This document shows positions 1 to 10,200 of a DNA stretch of 18,904 nt, one piece after another. The notes beneath the pieces were generated by a model. It did no database searches. It had not been told where the DNA came from and saw only the letters and a list, made by a program, of their open reading frames with translations. A program made the translations under genes and the position numbers. Position 1 is the first letter of the stretch. Each line of letters starts with the position of its first letter. Origin of the DNA: Amoebophrya sp. AT5.2. Its lineage: Eukaryota > Sar > Dinophyceae > Syndiniales > Amoebophryaceae. The DNA lies in NCBI GenBank assembly GCA_005223375.1, contig RXOD01004717.1, positions 1 to 18,904 on the forward strand, given 5' to 3'.

Positions 1-2890
1 CCGAGGCAGAGCCGCCGGCGCCCGCAATTTTTGTCTTTTTCAACTCCTCCAACCCAGACGCAAAAGCGATCGTCCACGCGGGAACTAGCACCTCGTCGCG
101 AACGTGTGCGTTCCACAGCGAGCCGGAGACAGGTTCGAAGGCCAGCCCTTTCCGCGTGCTGTCTAGGTGCCACATCGCGTGTACGTAGCAGCCGCGCAGC
201 GGCGTCGGCGCGTCGCGCAGAGGCCAAAAGCAGAATGCCGGCGAGCCGCCGTGCGTGGTGCCATCCGCTGCACTCATCTGGGAACAATCCTGATCGTGGA
301 GTGGCAACGCGACGCCGCCCACAGGCAGGAGTGCGAAGTGCGCACTGTGTAGATGGTCGAGCGCCTTGCCCAGGAGCGCTGCGTTGTAGTAGAGGCATAC
401 GACGTAAGAGTGCGACGCGCTGCCAACTCGGTCCTGAACCGTGACGACACCCACCCGCAGCCGGTCGCGCACCGGAGCCGCCTTTTTCTGCGTCGTGGCT
501 TTCGTATCGAGCGCGGAACGGACGTCCGTCTCCGTCGCAGGCAAACCAGCCATGAAGCTTCTACGCGCGTCCTGCTGCTGTTCGACCGCTTGTCCGTTGA
601 TGCTGAGAACAGTACTGCCAGCGGTCACGTTTCGCGTCAGGGACGGATGAAGACTCAGTGGCGAAAACGTGCGCGACCGGTCGAAAAGCGACTCGCAACG
701 CCCTTCAGCGGTAATTTGCACAATGCGGAATGTTTGGATCGTTTTCGGGAAGAGCAAATACCGGTCGCCGTTGTTCTGAACCCACTCGCTCAGCTCGGCC
801 GCGATGTCGCTGACCTTCACTGCCTTGCAGCGGTCCTTCAAAGCACAGCGCTGCGCCATCTCCTCCGTCCGCAGCGGCAGCCGAAACTGTGTCTGTCCGG
901 GGATTCGCAGGGGGCCCGGAAACTCGAACGGCTTCAGTAGATCCCCATAGTTTTCCTGCAGCCGCGCGACCATGTCGCAATAGCCCGGCCGCGACTGGCT
1001 CTGCCCTGCGTAGCGTTCCTGCGGGTCGAAGAAGCAAACTCTTTCGCCCGCTTTCAGTACGGGCTGGTCGCTCAGGTGGTACATCGCGTTCATGCCCTTG
1101 CCGTGTCTGCCGTCCTTCGTGAAGCAGTGTTTCTTGGACGAGCGCCCGATGTTTTGCATGGCGGACAGGTCGTTCGGGGTCACAACCGAGTCCATGGCGA
1201 ACACGATCGCCGGGCCCTGTAGCGGCTTCATGCTTTCCCGCAGCACCTTCTCCTGGGGGTGGCTGCGCTCGTCCAACACGATCACGAACTCGGTGGCGCC
1301 ACAATCGTCCGGATTCTGCGCGAACTCGCGTATCACCGAGTCGAGGCCGCTGCCGCTGTCGGAGTAGTCGGAAAGAACGCCCTTTATGGTGTCGATAGCG
1401 GAGACTTGCTGGCCAAAGGCCGTCGAGGACGCAAGGTCTGCCGCCGGTCTGTGGTCGTCCTTCCACAGATTGTCGGCCTGCTGCGACACATCCCGCAACA
1501 TTTTCACGCCCATCCGCGTGGCGACTTCCTGCGTGCTGAATTTGTGCAGCAGTGCCTCTTTTTGGGCGGGCAGTTTCGGGCTGCTGATCCAGTGCAGGTC
1601 GTTGAAGACCACTTTCTCCGGCGTCCGGAGCTTTCCGTCGTGACACAGCACGGGACCCGTGTACGTATCGGACCCCACGTTCTGAAGCACACCCACCAGG
1701 TCACGGAACATTTTCTCGAGTACGGCGGCGGACACATTGCCGGACTCGTAAGATTCCTTGATCACGCGAGTAAGCAGGCCGAGATCAGCGGCGTGAGGTA
1801 CGCCGAGGTAGCGAAGAGTCTCGCGATAGGGCATGAAATCGTCGTGAGGTACAAAAAGAAGCGGCGGATAGGATTGTCCGGTCAGCACGAACTGCGAGGC
1901 GCTCATCCTGTTTGGAGTGGCCGTCGACGTAGGTGCCACGCTGCTACTTCCTGTCGCGGCGCGCAAGCAAGAGAGCTGTTGAAATTTTTTTTGCAGTCTC
2001 TGCATGGCTTGCATCATTGGCGTTTGCGGTCGTGGTCTCGCAAGCTGCGGCAAGCGGACGACACGCGACAGGACACCACTGGCACTGAACTGCTGCGGCC
2101 TCTGCTGCCACTGCTCTACTTCCTTTTTTTCGCGTCTGATTCTGTCTTCAATGAATTGAAACACGCGGAAAAGATGTGCCTCCCATTCTGCGACCAGGTC
2201 CGAAGTTGCCGTCTCCTTCGGCACGCAGTCCAGCAGCGCGCCCGTGTGCTTCTCCAATTCTTCCGCGGTCGCGGGCTTGTCCATGCCGGAAGCTTTTAGG
2301 AAGACTGCCATTTCGCTTGTGTTCCACAAAGTGATCGGCACAGAACAAAAAACCGGCGTCGACCGCGCGCGCAGCTCCGCGGCAGCACGAAATCCGGACG
2401 TGCTCATCTCTGGCCAGCACAGGCCCACCCTGTCGCCACCTGGTGCGAAAAAATTCCCGCGCGGACACTGCGGAATCCAGGCGATGCTATGGCCGAAGAG
2501 CTTCTCCAATTGGTTGCGCGAGGGCTCGTTCCGCTGTCGCTCCAAAAGTACGGCCAAATGATCACGGATGTTCCTTGACAGCTCTTCCGCGGCAGCTCGG
2601 CAATCGACTGCAATCTTCACAACGCGGCGGGCGGTGACGATCAGGTCCTCGTAGCCGAGCTCGGCCCTCAAATGCTTTCGAAGGAAGACGACGACGACTG
2701 CGCTCGCGCTTGCGAGGAAAGAGGCCACTACCTGAGACGGACGGAGAAGACGAACATTGCTGCCTGTCGCGTCGAACAGGTTGCGTAAGAGGTCGCGCGT
2801 TCCGTCTTTTGCGGGGAAGATCGGCAGTGCGAGAAGCTTCCGCACACTTGCGTCGCGGTTCCAGGCAGCCTCTGGCATTTCGGCAACAAC
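1..2890 (-). CDS. Sacsin-like protein, exon 3 (end of repeat 1, second ATPase repeat), partial
   Basis: This is an uninterrupted minus-strand frame running off the left edge, residues 674 to about 1636. It first completes repeat 1 with LALPIFPAKDG and then HSIAWIPQ (a WLP-type block). The repeat-end signature follows: GPVLCHDGKLRTPEKVVFND and W, then KFSTQEVATRMGV. A second Hsp90-like ATPase begins near 1400 with IKGVLSDYSDSG, EFAQNPDDCGAT (N-box, with Glu, Asn and the DD pair), QGPAIVFAMD, GRHGKGMNAMYHLSD (glycine lid) and FFDPQERY. After it come FEFPGPLRIPGQTQFRLPLR (about 945-885) and, near the edge, HLDSTRKGL with WNAHVRDEVLVPAW, a sacsin block. Human sacsin has three such repeats, so more repeats probably lie to the left. 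An in-frame ATG at 2950 would start a separate protein, but its first residues are poorly family-like and it begins in mid-repeat. Confidence 0.85.
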
Positions 2891-2995
2891 CTGATCATGT
2901 GTTGCAATGAAAATCGATATCGAGAGGCTGAAGACGATATAAGACTTCATTTTCTGGGAGAAGCGTCCGCTTGCGCTTCGGCGTCCATCATGATA

Positions 2996-3099
2996 GCTTG
3001 ATCATAAACTACGACAGGTTGCGAGTCAATAAGTAGCAGTCCTCTTTTCAGTCTACTTCTGATGGCCCCGGTGTACAGTGCTTGATCTTAAACTACGAG
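2996..3099. repeat. Pair of 20-bp direct repeats in the host intron flank
   Basis: The 20-mers at 2996-3015 and 3080-3099 both read GCTTGATC, then A or T, then TAAACTACGA, and differ at two positions. They lie between sacsin-like exon 3 and the left inverted repeat, outside the putative element. The rest of the 2891-3235 flank shows no gene, only AT-rich intron-like sequence. Confidence 0.55.
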
Positions 3100-3230
3100 C
3101 AAGCCCATGTCTATGACGCGCGTACATTCCAGAGTGAGTTAGATAGCTAGGAGAAAAATCATTCAGGCGTTCGATTTAATCAGGAGCAGCATGCAAGCGA
3201 TGGACGCAACCCTGACAAAGCCAAGTGCTG

Positions 3231-3235
3231 CAGCA
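3231..3235. repeat. Candidate target-site duplication, left (CAGCA)
   Basis: CAGCA abuts the first base of the left inverted repeat and matches 14755-14759 in direct orientation. A 5-bp match at one fixed boundary has roughly a 1 in 1000 chance, somewhat more because the boundary was located by eye. Confidence 0.5.
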
Positions 3236-3499
3236 TACGCTGAAAGCCGCGGACCTTGACCTTAGGAATTCATGCAAAACCTGCAAATGTCTAAGTGTTG
3301 ACTTGCTTTGATTTTTTTATTGATTCAATGCCGGGGCCAGGCAATCCAAACATCCAATCAAACAATCCAATCAAACAAACAAAGTAAAGGCAAAAGCTAA
3401 AGCTAGGCGGCCGTGGTTCCAGGCTCCCGCGGCATCCCTTGCGGAGCATGGTTGCGGGTGGTTCGTCGCGACGCTGACCTCGGGCACCACCCTCAACGC
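3236..3499 (+). repeat. Left terminal inverted repeat (copy 1)
   Basis: It matches the reverse complement of 14488-14754 along its whole length with small indels. Conserved blocks are the terminal block at 3241-3264, CATGCAAAACC near 3271, GTCTAAGTG near 3289, ATGCCGGGGCCAGGCAATC (3328-3346), a CCAATC/AAACAAA-rich tract, and a GC-rich inner block of about 70 bp ending GGGCACCACC...CAACG. The inner block carries one-base indels between copies, so it is unlikely to be conserved as protein code. It lies 505 bp upstream of gene A. Confidence 0.75.
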
Positions 3500-4003
3500 C
3501 ACGGGACCCCAGGTAAGTAAACAGGTATTTCGTCACCGCGTCAGCAGCGGTAATCCAGCGGCGGGGAGCGGCGCTGGCGTATTTTCAGGCGATGTTGCTT
3601 GAGGTCGATGATGGGCTTGCAAAGAAGTGGTCTGCTGAAGGGCATGCGATGACAAACCATTCTCATGACGCCTGTTGTGCGGCTCGCTCCCAGTGTTTTT
3701 GACGTGCCACATTTGAAAGATGAGCAGCATGGAGTTAGATTTCTGAGAAACCGCGCAGCAGCTCACTTGTCGGTCTTTGTTCCGTTCTTTTTTCCGCGAG
3801 TTTGTTCCAAATACTGCCTGCCATCTGTGTTTGTTCCTGATTGCGATCGCCAGGCTGGCAGCAACAACCGACGCACGCTCCACACCTGTAGATACTGGCA
3901 CGAGCTCAAAAATCAATCCTCATCCCAAATCTTTCGGCCCGCAGCCGCGTTCGTTGAAGATAAAGAAGTCTGTACTAAGTCCCACTAGCTGAACCCCGTA
4001 ACA
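3500..4003. other. Intergenic stretch upstream of gene A
   Basis: This 504-bp stretch lies between the left inverted repeat and the start of gene A. It includes a strong donor-like CAG|GTAAGTAA at 3510-3519, which could end a 5' untranslated exon of gene A, but I cannot place a matching acceptor with confidence. Open frames on both strands here have no coding character I recognise. It probably holds the promoter and 5' UTR of gene A. Confidence 0.4.
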
Positions 4004-6282
4004 ATGGCAGCCGCCAGCAAGTCCTATCTGATCGAAGTCTGGACCGATCGCCAGGGCGTGAGGTTGCCTACCCAAAACCGGATGGGGCAGGCAATCGCAT
4101 CCGCATACGTCGCGAACATCGACCGAGTCCCGGATGAACAGCTGGCTGCCTGCAATACCGCGACCACCAAGGAACAACAGAAACGGGCAAAGGAGAGGGC
4201 CAGCGCTGGCGGAGCGGTCTGGTCAGCCGCGCGCATGAGGAGCACTTCCGTGTGGGGATTGCTTACTCTTTGGATTGCATTAGTTTTATGCGAATTGGTG
4301 GCCCTTCGTCGCCAGCTTCAAGACTACTGTTTGGGGATGAGCTTCAAATCATAAATCACACAACGACGACTCTCCACGGGACAGCACATACCATCACAAA
4401 ACCACTTCCCACAACTACCACAGGGAGGCTACAAGAGCCTGGAACTGAAGTACAGCGCCAAGTGGCTGAGCGAGGTCATGCCCAACTGGACCCCGACGAA
4501 CCTGATGATCTGTTTCGAGGATGGCGACGAAATGCACCAGTTCTTGATCAAGTGCGGGATGCCGGAGAAGGCGACGGCACATACTCCTTAACTAGGTCAC
4601 CTCTGCTTTATCAGTCTCGGCGTGTTACGCAGAGACAGTCTTGACGTCCATTCCTACGCCTTAATATAGTTAGTGACTTGCGACCTCAAGCCGTTGTGCA
4701 TCAGCAAACTTCTACCCCAGCCACCCATCGACCTGCAAGGCAAGATCGCGGCGCAGTCGGTCTGCGACGCCCTAAAGAAGGTCTGGATGGAGCAGCCGGA
4801 TCTGGACAAGTACATTCGCCGCGTGGCTGTGGAGAAAGGCATCCTGATCGGCGGCGTTCCGGAGCCGGATCCCGAGCACAAGGAGAGGGCCAAGGCTCTC
4901 AAGAAGGCTGCCAAGTGTTACAACTTGGAAAGCAGTGAGGAAAGCGAGGACTCGGCATTGCATTCTTTCTAGTGTGTTTGAGGTAGGCCAGTCGTCGAAG
5001 ATGCGAAGTAATGTTTTTGATAGCGCCAGCCCGTGTCTCCACTGGCCACTAGTGGTATATCTCTGCGATTGATCTTTGGATGCCACTTGCGCACGTTATA
5101 TTCTTTCCCGCACAACAGGACAAGCAACAGCCTGTCGGTATGCTCCTGGACAAGGAGGAGTCCGTCGACGACGACGCGGAGATGCTGTCCCCGGAGGAGC
5201 CGGTGAAGGAGGTAAAGGCGGCGCGATCCCGCACTGACCGCAGGAAGGAGAACAAGGTCCACCAGCAAGAGCAGCAGCGCCATCCCTCGGCGGAACGCCT
5301 TCTCCAGACGGGCACCACCTTGTTTCAGCAGACCTCCACCCGCCCCGCCGCCACGGAAACGGCGCCGAAGGAGCCCACAAATACGACCAAAAAGCAGCCT
5401 GCTGCGGCGCGGAAGGCTGCTGTGAAAAACGCGCAGTCCGCATCTGAACAGCCGTCCTCGTCCTCTGCTGGGCCCGCGATCGCCTTGCCGAAAGCTGCCG
5501 CGGGACCCGCACCGAAAACCATCTTCGAGAAAGTGAAGGAGTGGGAGGCGGCGGGTCTTTCCGAGCAACAGGTCCAGTTGTTGACGCAGGCGGAGATGGC
5601 GGCAGAGCGTGCGTCGCCATACAAACTCCCGGGTGCTTCTGCTGCCCGTGATACCAGTTCCAGCACCGCCTCCGAACTGTCGCAAAAGCCGACGGCGCCG
5701 GCGGTCAAGAACATCACTCTGCCCGACGGCTCCGTCGGCGTGAAGCAAACGAAGGCTGCTGCCAAACAGAAGCCCGCGAATCCGGACGCTTCGGCGGCGC
5801 GATCCGCTGCTGCGAAGGCTGTGTGGGCCAAGCGGAACGAGAAGAAGAACGACGAGGAGCTGGAGAAGTTCATGGACGGCGATGACCCGGGGGCCCCTGC
5901 CGGCATGTGCGAGGAGGAGAAACAACTGCTCGAAGACGGGCTTGACGAGATGCTGCAGGATCCGGCAATGAAGGCTGCTGCGGATGCGGATTTGGCGGCC
6001 GAAGGCGTCGAGGGGCCGCCGGAGAGTTTCGACGAGGAGGCGAACCTGAGCGAGCTCATGAAAGATACAGTAATCGTCGACCATGGGAAGCCGGCTCCGG
6101 AGGAGCGAGAGGAGAGTGTCGCTGCCGGGTCGGCCCCGCCAGAGGACGAGGAGGAGGAGCAGGCAGGCGAGGACCAGCCGGCCGAAACGGGTGAGGCGGA
6201 GAAGGAGGAGGAAAAGCCCGAGATGAAGGACGGTGTTGAGGGTGGGGAGGGAGCCGCGGAGCCGGCGGCGCCCGTCATGTGA
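4004..6282 (+). CDS. Gene A: unknown protein with acidic C-terminus, 4 exons
   Basis: Proposed exons are 4004-4249, 4424-4576, 4721-4954 and 5119-6282, giving 598 residues. The start ATG lies in ACAATGG. All joins are phase 0. Intron 1 is GT-AG (an alternative donor at 4217 also keeps frame); introns 2 and 3 are best explained as GC-AG (GCACAT and GCATTG donors). For intron 2 a GT-AG alternative (4552-4704) also keeps frame. The first 200 residues look globular (YLIEVWTDRQGVRLPTQNRM; LELKYSAKWLSEVMPNW; SVCDALKKVWMEQPDLDKYI). After that the protein is Ala/Ser/Lys/Glu-rich with basic patches (RSRTDRRKENK) and ends in a strongly acidic tail of about 60 residues, which would suit a nuclear or scaffold role. 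I do not recognise a family. It is the outermost plus-strand gene of the putative element, reading inward. Confidence 0.65.
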
Positions 6283-7227
6283 AGACGCAGTTGTCGTGCG
6301 CACCGCCAAGATTTGATACCATCCACACTACAGGACGTTCAACACAGTCAGACTGCCTACGAGAAGATAGCCACAAACAGAGTAGTACCTCCAACGATGA
6401 AAGCTATTCCGCTTGCTGTGGCTTCGACGGGCCCGAGAATGCTACGAATGCCTTTTCGTCATTCATCGGTAAACACCGCGACGAGTCGACTACTAACACC
6501 CTACAGATCCAGACTTTAGCATGTAAACTGCGACAATTATCTGATGCGATTTGCAACCAGGCATGAAACAATAGCCAGACCTACAGACGGACACACTTTC
6601 GAGATCTCTCTACGTTGAACCTAGGCGACGCTGTTACTGTGACCCGATAGCCGTGCCAATCCGTTTCAAAACAGTTCGTGACTTCAGGACGGCCCAACAC
6701 CTCTGCAAGCGAGTTTTCTAGAACGACATGTCCAGCAACCGCCAAACTATAGGAACGCTAAATCTTGTAGCAGGGTAGCCTGTGCACCTATAGGCGCAAT
6801 ATCTTCGAAAAAGCTTGCACAGCATTCGAGTGCATGTTGCTGACGATGGGGAGCAGCAAGCCCTCAAAGACCTATGGTCGATCGACAGGTCCGCTTTCCT
6901 TCCGGAGGGTGGAAGTCGTCGCCCACTGATTTTTTGAATTGGTTTCGGGAAAACTGCAAAGCAACTCCAGGGCGTTGGCCACTTTCCCCCGGGCTTTCTG
7001 TGCCAGCGAAGGACGTGCGCGTCCTACTTGTGTTTCGATCTACGTTCGTCGCCGAGAGAGATTGCGACTGCTGGCGAGTGCGTTTCGATGTGCGAAGCTG
7101 TTTCGTAGAGCGAGTCGAGCGAGCCGTCCTTCGAAGTAAAGCACGCATCTTCCTGCTTAGTACCTCCTTAGCGTCGCTGCCTAGACACTACTTACCTATT
7201 GGTTACAAGGACTCTGACCCAGCAAGA
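6283..7227. other. Stretch between genes A and B
   Basis: No recognisable gene lies in these 945 bp. The gene B frame is open back to an ATG at 6874, which would add 118 residues, but that extension reads like untranslated sequence with no clear domains. The first few hundred bases are AT-richer and probably hold the gene A 3' UTR. The rest presumably holds the promoter and 5' UTR of gene B. Confidence 0.4.
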
Positions 7228-10200
7228 ATGCCGAACCTCAAGGCCGATAGGCTCTGCGAAGAGTTCGGGGAATGGTGGAAGCAGGGCGAGGTGAACCTGC
7301 GCGCTTTCCTTCCCGAGAGGCACAGAAAGAATTGGGACCAGACGCACGCCACGAAGTGGTGGAACCTACGAAAGGCCTACAACGGGATCCCGGAAGCAAG
7401 CCCAATGCCTGCGGTAGAAGGAGTAGACTTCCGGCGTGGTCTAATCAGTTCCAACTGGGGGAAGGAAGTGGCACTACTAGCTTACCACTTATTGTGCCAG
7501 CCAGATAGGCAGCTTCTATTGCAGATCTTACTTTCGGTCGTAGTATTATGTGCAAGATGCGCGCCTACGCGACGCGTTGCATTAATAGTTTTGATCTCGG
7601 CGTAATCAATTCTGCCCGAGCCGTTCGTCCAGGTGCCGTGGTTGCGGATGATCGCGACGCTGCCAGAGATGCTTCCGCCCCTCAACTTTCTCTTCGCGGA
7701 GCTGCCGCGCTCCGTCAGCTTGGCCACGCTTCAAAACGATAACCATGCGCAACACTTCATCGACGAGTTCGACAGACTTTGCCGGGCAAAGTCGCCAAAC
7801 AATTGCCAGATGCTGGCATAATATAGTTCGCTATCGATAAGATTGTAAGTGATGGGAAAATGTCTACGGCTGCCGTCGCGATTCTCATTCCAAACCATTT
7901 CCCTGGGAGGTCCGCTTCTTTCCCGCGAGTGCATCTACTCGCAGCCAGACCGTGTGGATCATGACGCCTAAAATCCAAAACAGAGATCGGCGATCGAGGC
8001 CCGCATGGATCTGCAGTTCTTCATCCAGAAGAACGCTACCCAGAGGACAAGCGTCGGCTACTCGGTCGAGCAGGAGCAGCACCACAAGTACAAGTGGAGC
8101 AGGGTCGTGGATTTGCAGATGGATGGATCTGTAAAAGGGAAATCGAAGAAAGTCGCGCACCAGGTACTGCTGCATTGCGAGTTGTGTTGCTAAGTAGAAG
8201 CCTCGTCTTCAATTAAGCCGCATCGCGTCGGTAGATTCGAACGCTCCATCTCTATCTGCAACAGGTTTACATGCTGTGCAGCGATCTCAAGACGCAGAAG
8301 TTGGCGCAGCTGCTTCAGCCCCTCGCCCTGCAAACCGTCAAGATGAAAATGGGTCCGAGTGGCCCAACCCACTCCGCGGCCGCGGACAGACTCGAGGAGA
8401 TCTTGAAAGTGCTCGCTGACCTGCTCGATGGCGAGTTTCTGGTCGGGATGGAAGCTTCCGGCCCTGGTGAAGAAGAAAAGCCAGTAGTGCTGGTCATCGA
8501 TACGGATCAGGAAGCATCCGAACAGCGTGCCGCGAGATCGCTGGCGCATTGTCTGCGACTTGTAAATCGCATCGGCATCCACCATCGGCTTTCGAACTCC
8601 AGCAGTACGTCGAAAATGTTCAAAGAGTTGAAGACCGTGCTGCGAATGTTCTCCGGCGGTCGAGTAAGTCAGAAGAGCTTGCGAGGCGCGTTCCGGGCAG
8701 CCCTCGAGTCTTTGCGGCGACGGATCGAGCGAGAAGGGTTCGAACCTGCCCAAACCAACCAGATCCAACGAGAAACCGGCCTGCCGATCCGCGAGGCCTT
8801 TCGCAGCGGTGCTATTTCTATCATTTAGAAAAAGATGATAAATGCAAATTTTGTAGCAGTCACGCACACCGAAAGTTGGTCGCCGGTCCGACCATGGTCA
8901 TGCCTGACCTCAAACATGGCCGTGCGTTGAGGGTCATGCTTGACTGCATGTCTGGGCTTGTTTTTGCATGGTTTTTGCATGGTAAGCGAGAGCTATCCCG
9001 GGCCGCAGATGCAAAATGGCTAGTCCAAATGTTTGAGTGCAGGTCTGAGTGCAAAAACCGGCAATCTTTGAGTACATGTCTGCGGCAGACATTGGCCAGA
9101 CCTTCGCTTTGCATCATCTGCATAGTCTCATCCTAGGAGCATCGCACCTGGCCTCCTTTTCTGCGCCCTGGGCCATCGTGTGTCGCCGGCTTTTTAGGTC
9201 TGCCTGTGATTTGCATCGGCTGCTCGTCAGCGGAGCCACAAGCAACGTTCGGCTGTGCGTGACGCCTACAAAAAAACAATTTATCGCATTTATCTCAGCA
9301 TGTGGTTGTAATCGACGACGGTTGTAGTTGGTGATGTGCTTTCACATATTGGATCACGAATCCAATCTCAACACAGTCCGCGACCCGATTTCGCTCGTGC
9401 GGTGCAGGTGGTTCGGCGATTTTATGGTCGCGTCGTGGAGCGCGACCAACGCTGGTCGATGTCTGGCAGTGTTGGATGAGATGGAGCGGATCGCCTTGGA
9501 GGAGTCTCCGAATGGGCAAATTGAACTGGTGCTGCATCCGGACGAGGATCTCCCCTATGCCGATCAGTTCCTCGATGACGATGGGAAGCCGATGGACATC
9601 GACGATCTGCTTCCGGGGCCTGCTCCCGAAGTGGATGACGGCGATAATGTTTTCCTGCAGGAGCTGGCGGAAATGGAGAAGCAGGACCGGAACGGCCTCG
9701 GTGCGCCAGACGATGTCGAGCTCGCTTCGGAGGACCAGAAGTTCGAGAAGATGAGCGCCGAAAACAAGGTGAAGCTGCTACGGCGCCGGCTGTTGGCGGT
9801 CACCGAGGACGCGAGGAGTCACTTCCTCCGGCTCCACAAAAAGCCGCACCACTTTCATCTACTTCATCTGCAACTCACCCACGGCAAGCAGGCTGACCCC
9901 GATGCGTTTACCGAGGAGGCACAGAACTACATGGAGGAGCACTTCCCGGATCTCGTCGCCCTGCGCGGGAAGGATATTACGGCCGTCATGAAGGCAACCT
10001 CCGATATCCTTCCTCACTTGCTTGCGGAGTTCATTTTGGAGGCAGTTTCGCTGTGCAGAACGCACCTGCAAACGTTAGAAAGCCTGCAGCTCATTCGCTG
10101 CACGGCGCGGCATTTCCTGTGGGAGAAATTTGATCCAAGTTTCAACCTTTGGAACAGTTACTTTCGCCGCGGCTCCATCCCCAAATCTTCGAAAAGTCAG

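Noticed and set aside
705..2299. Long open frames on plus (1259-2299) and on minus (705-1646) overlapping exon 3
   Set aside because: They are shadows of the sacsin-like frame, which carries the family motifs throughout. High GC keeps other frames open.
2891..2950. ATG at 2950 giving a signal-peptide-like N-terminus for a separate sacsin-like gene
   Set aside because: The protein would begin in the middle of a sacsin repeat whose first half lies in exon 2. The hydrophobic residues come from pyrimidine-rich sequence before a good ATCAG acceptor.
3291..3536. Similar open frames on the inner-facing strand of both terminal repeats, with a hydrophobic stretch and a shared stop
   Set aside because: One-base indels between the two copies break the frame correspondence. 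The hydrophobic stretch comes from the TTTGGATT-rich tract, which is open in most frames.
4217..4249. Alternative donor GTCTGG at 4217 for gene A intron 1
   Set aside because: It also keeps frame and cannot be excluded. The downstream donor was kept because the intervening residues fit the exon composition.
4969..6326. Minus-strand open frames of 446 and 333 codons opposite gene A exon 4
   Set aside because: They are antisense to the Ala/Glu/Lys-rich exon 4 of gene A. The resulting Leu/Arg- or Ser-rich proteins are typical antisense artefacts.
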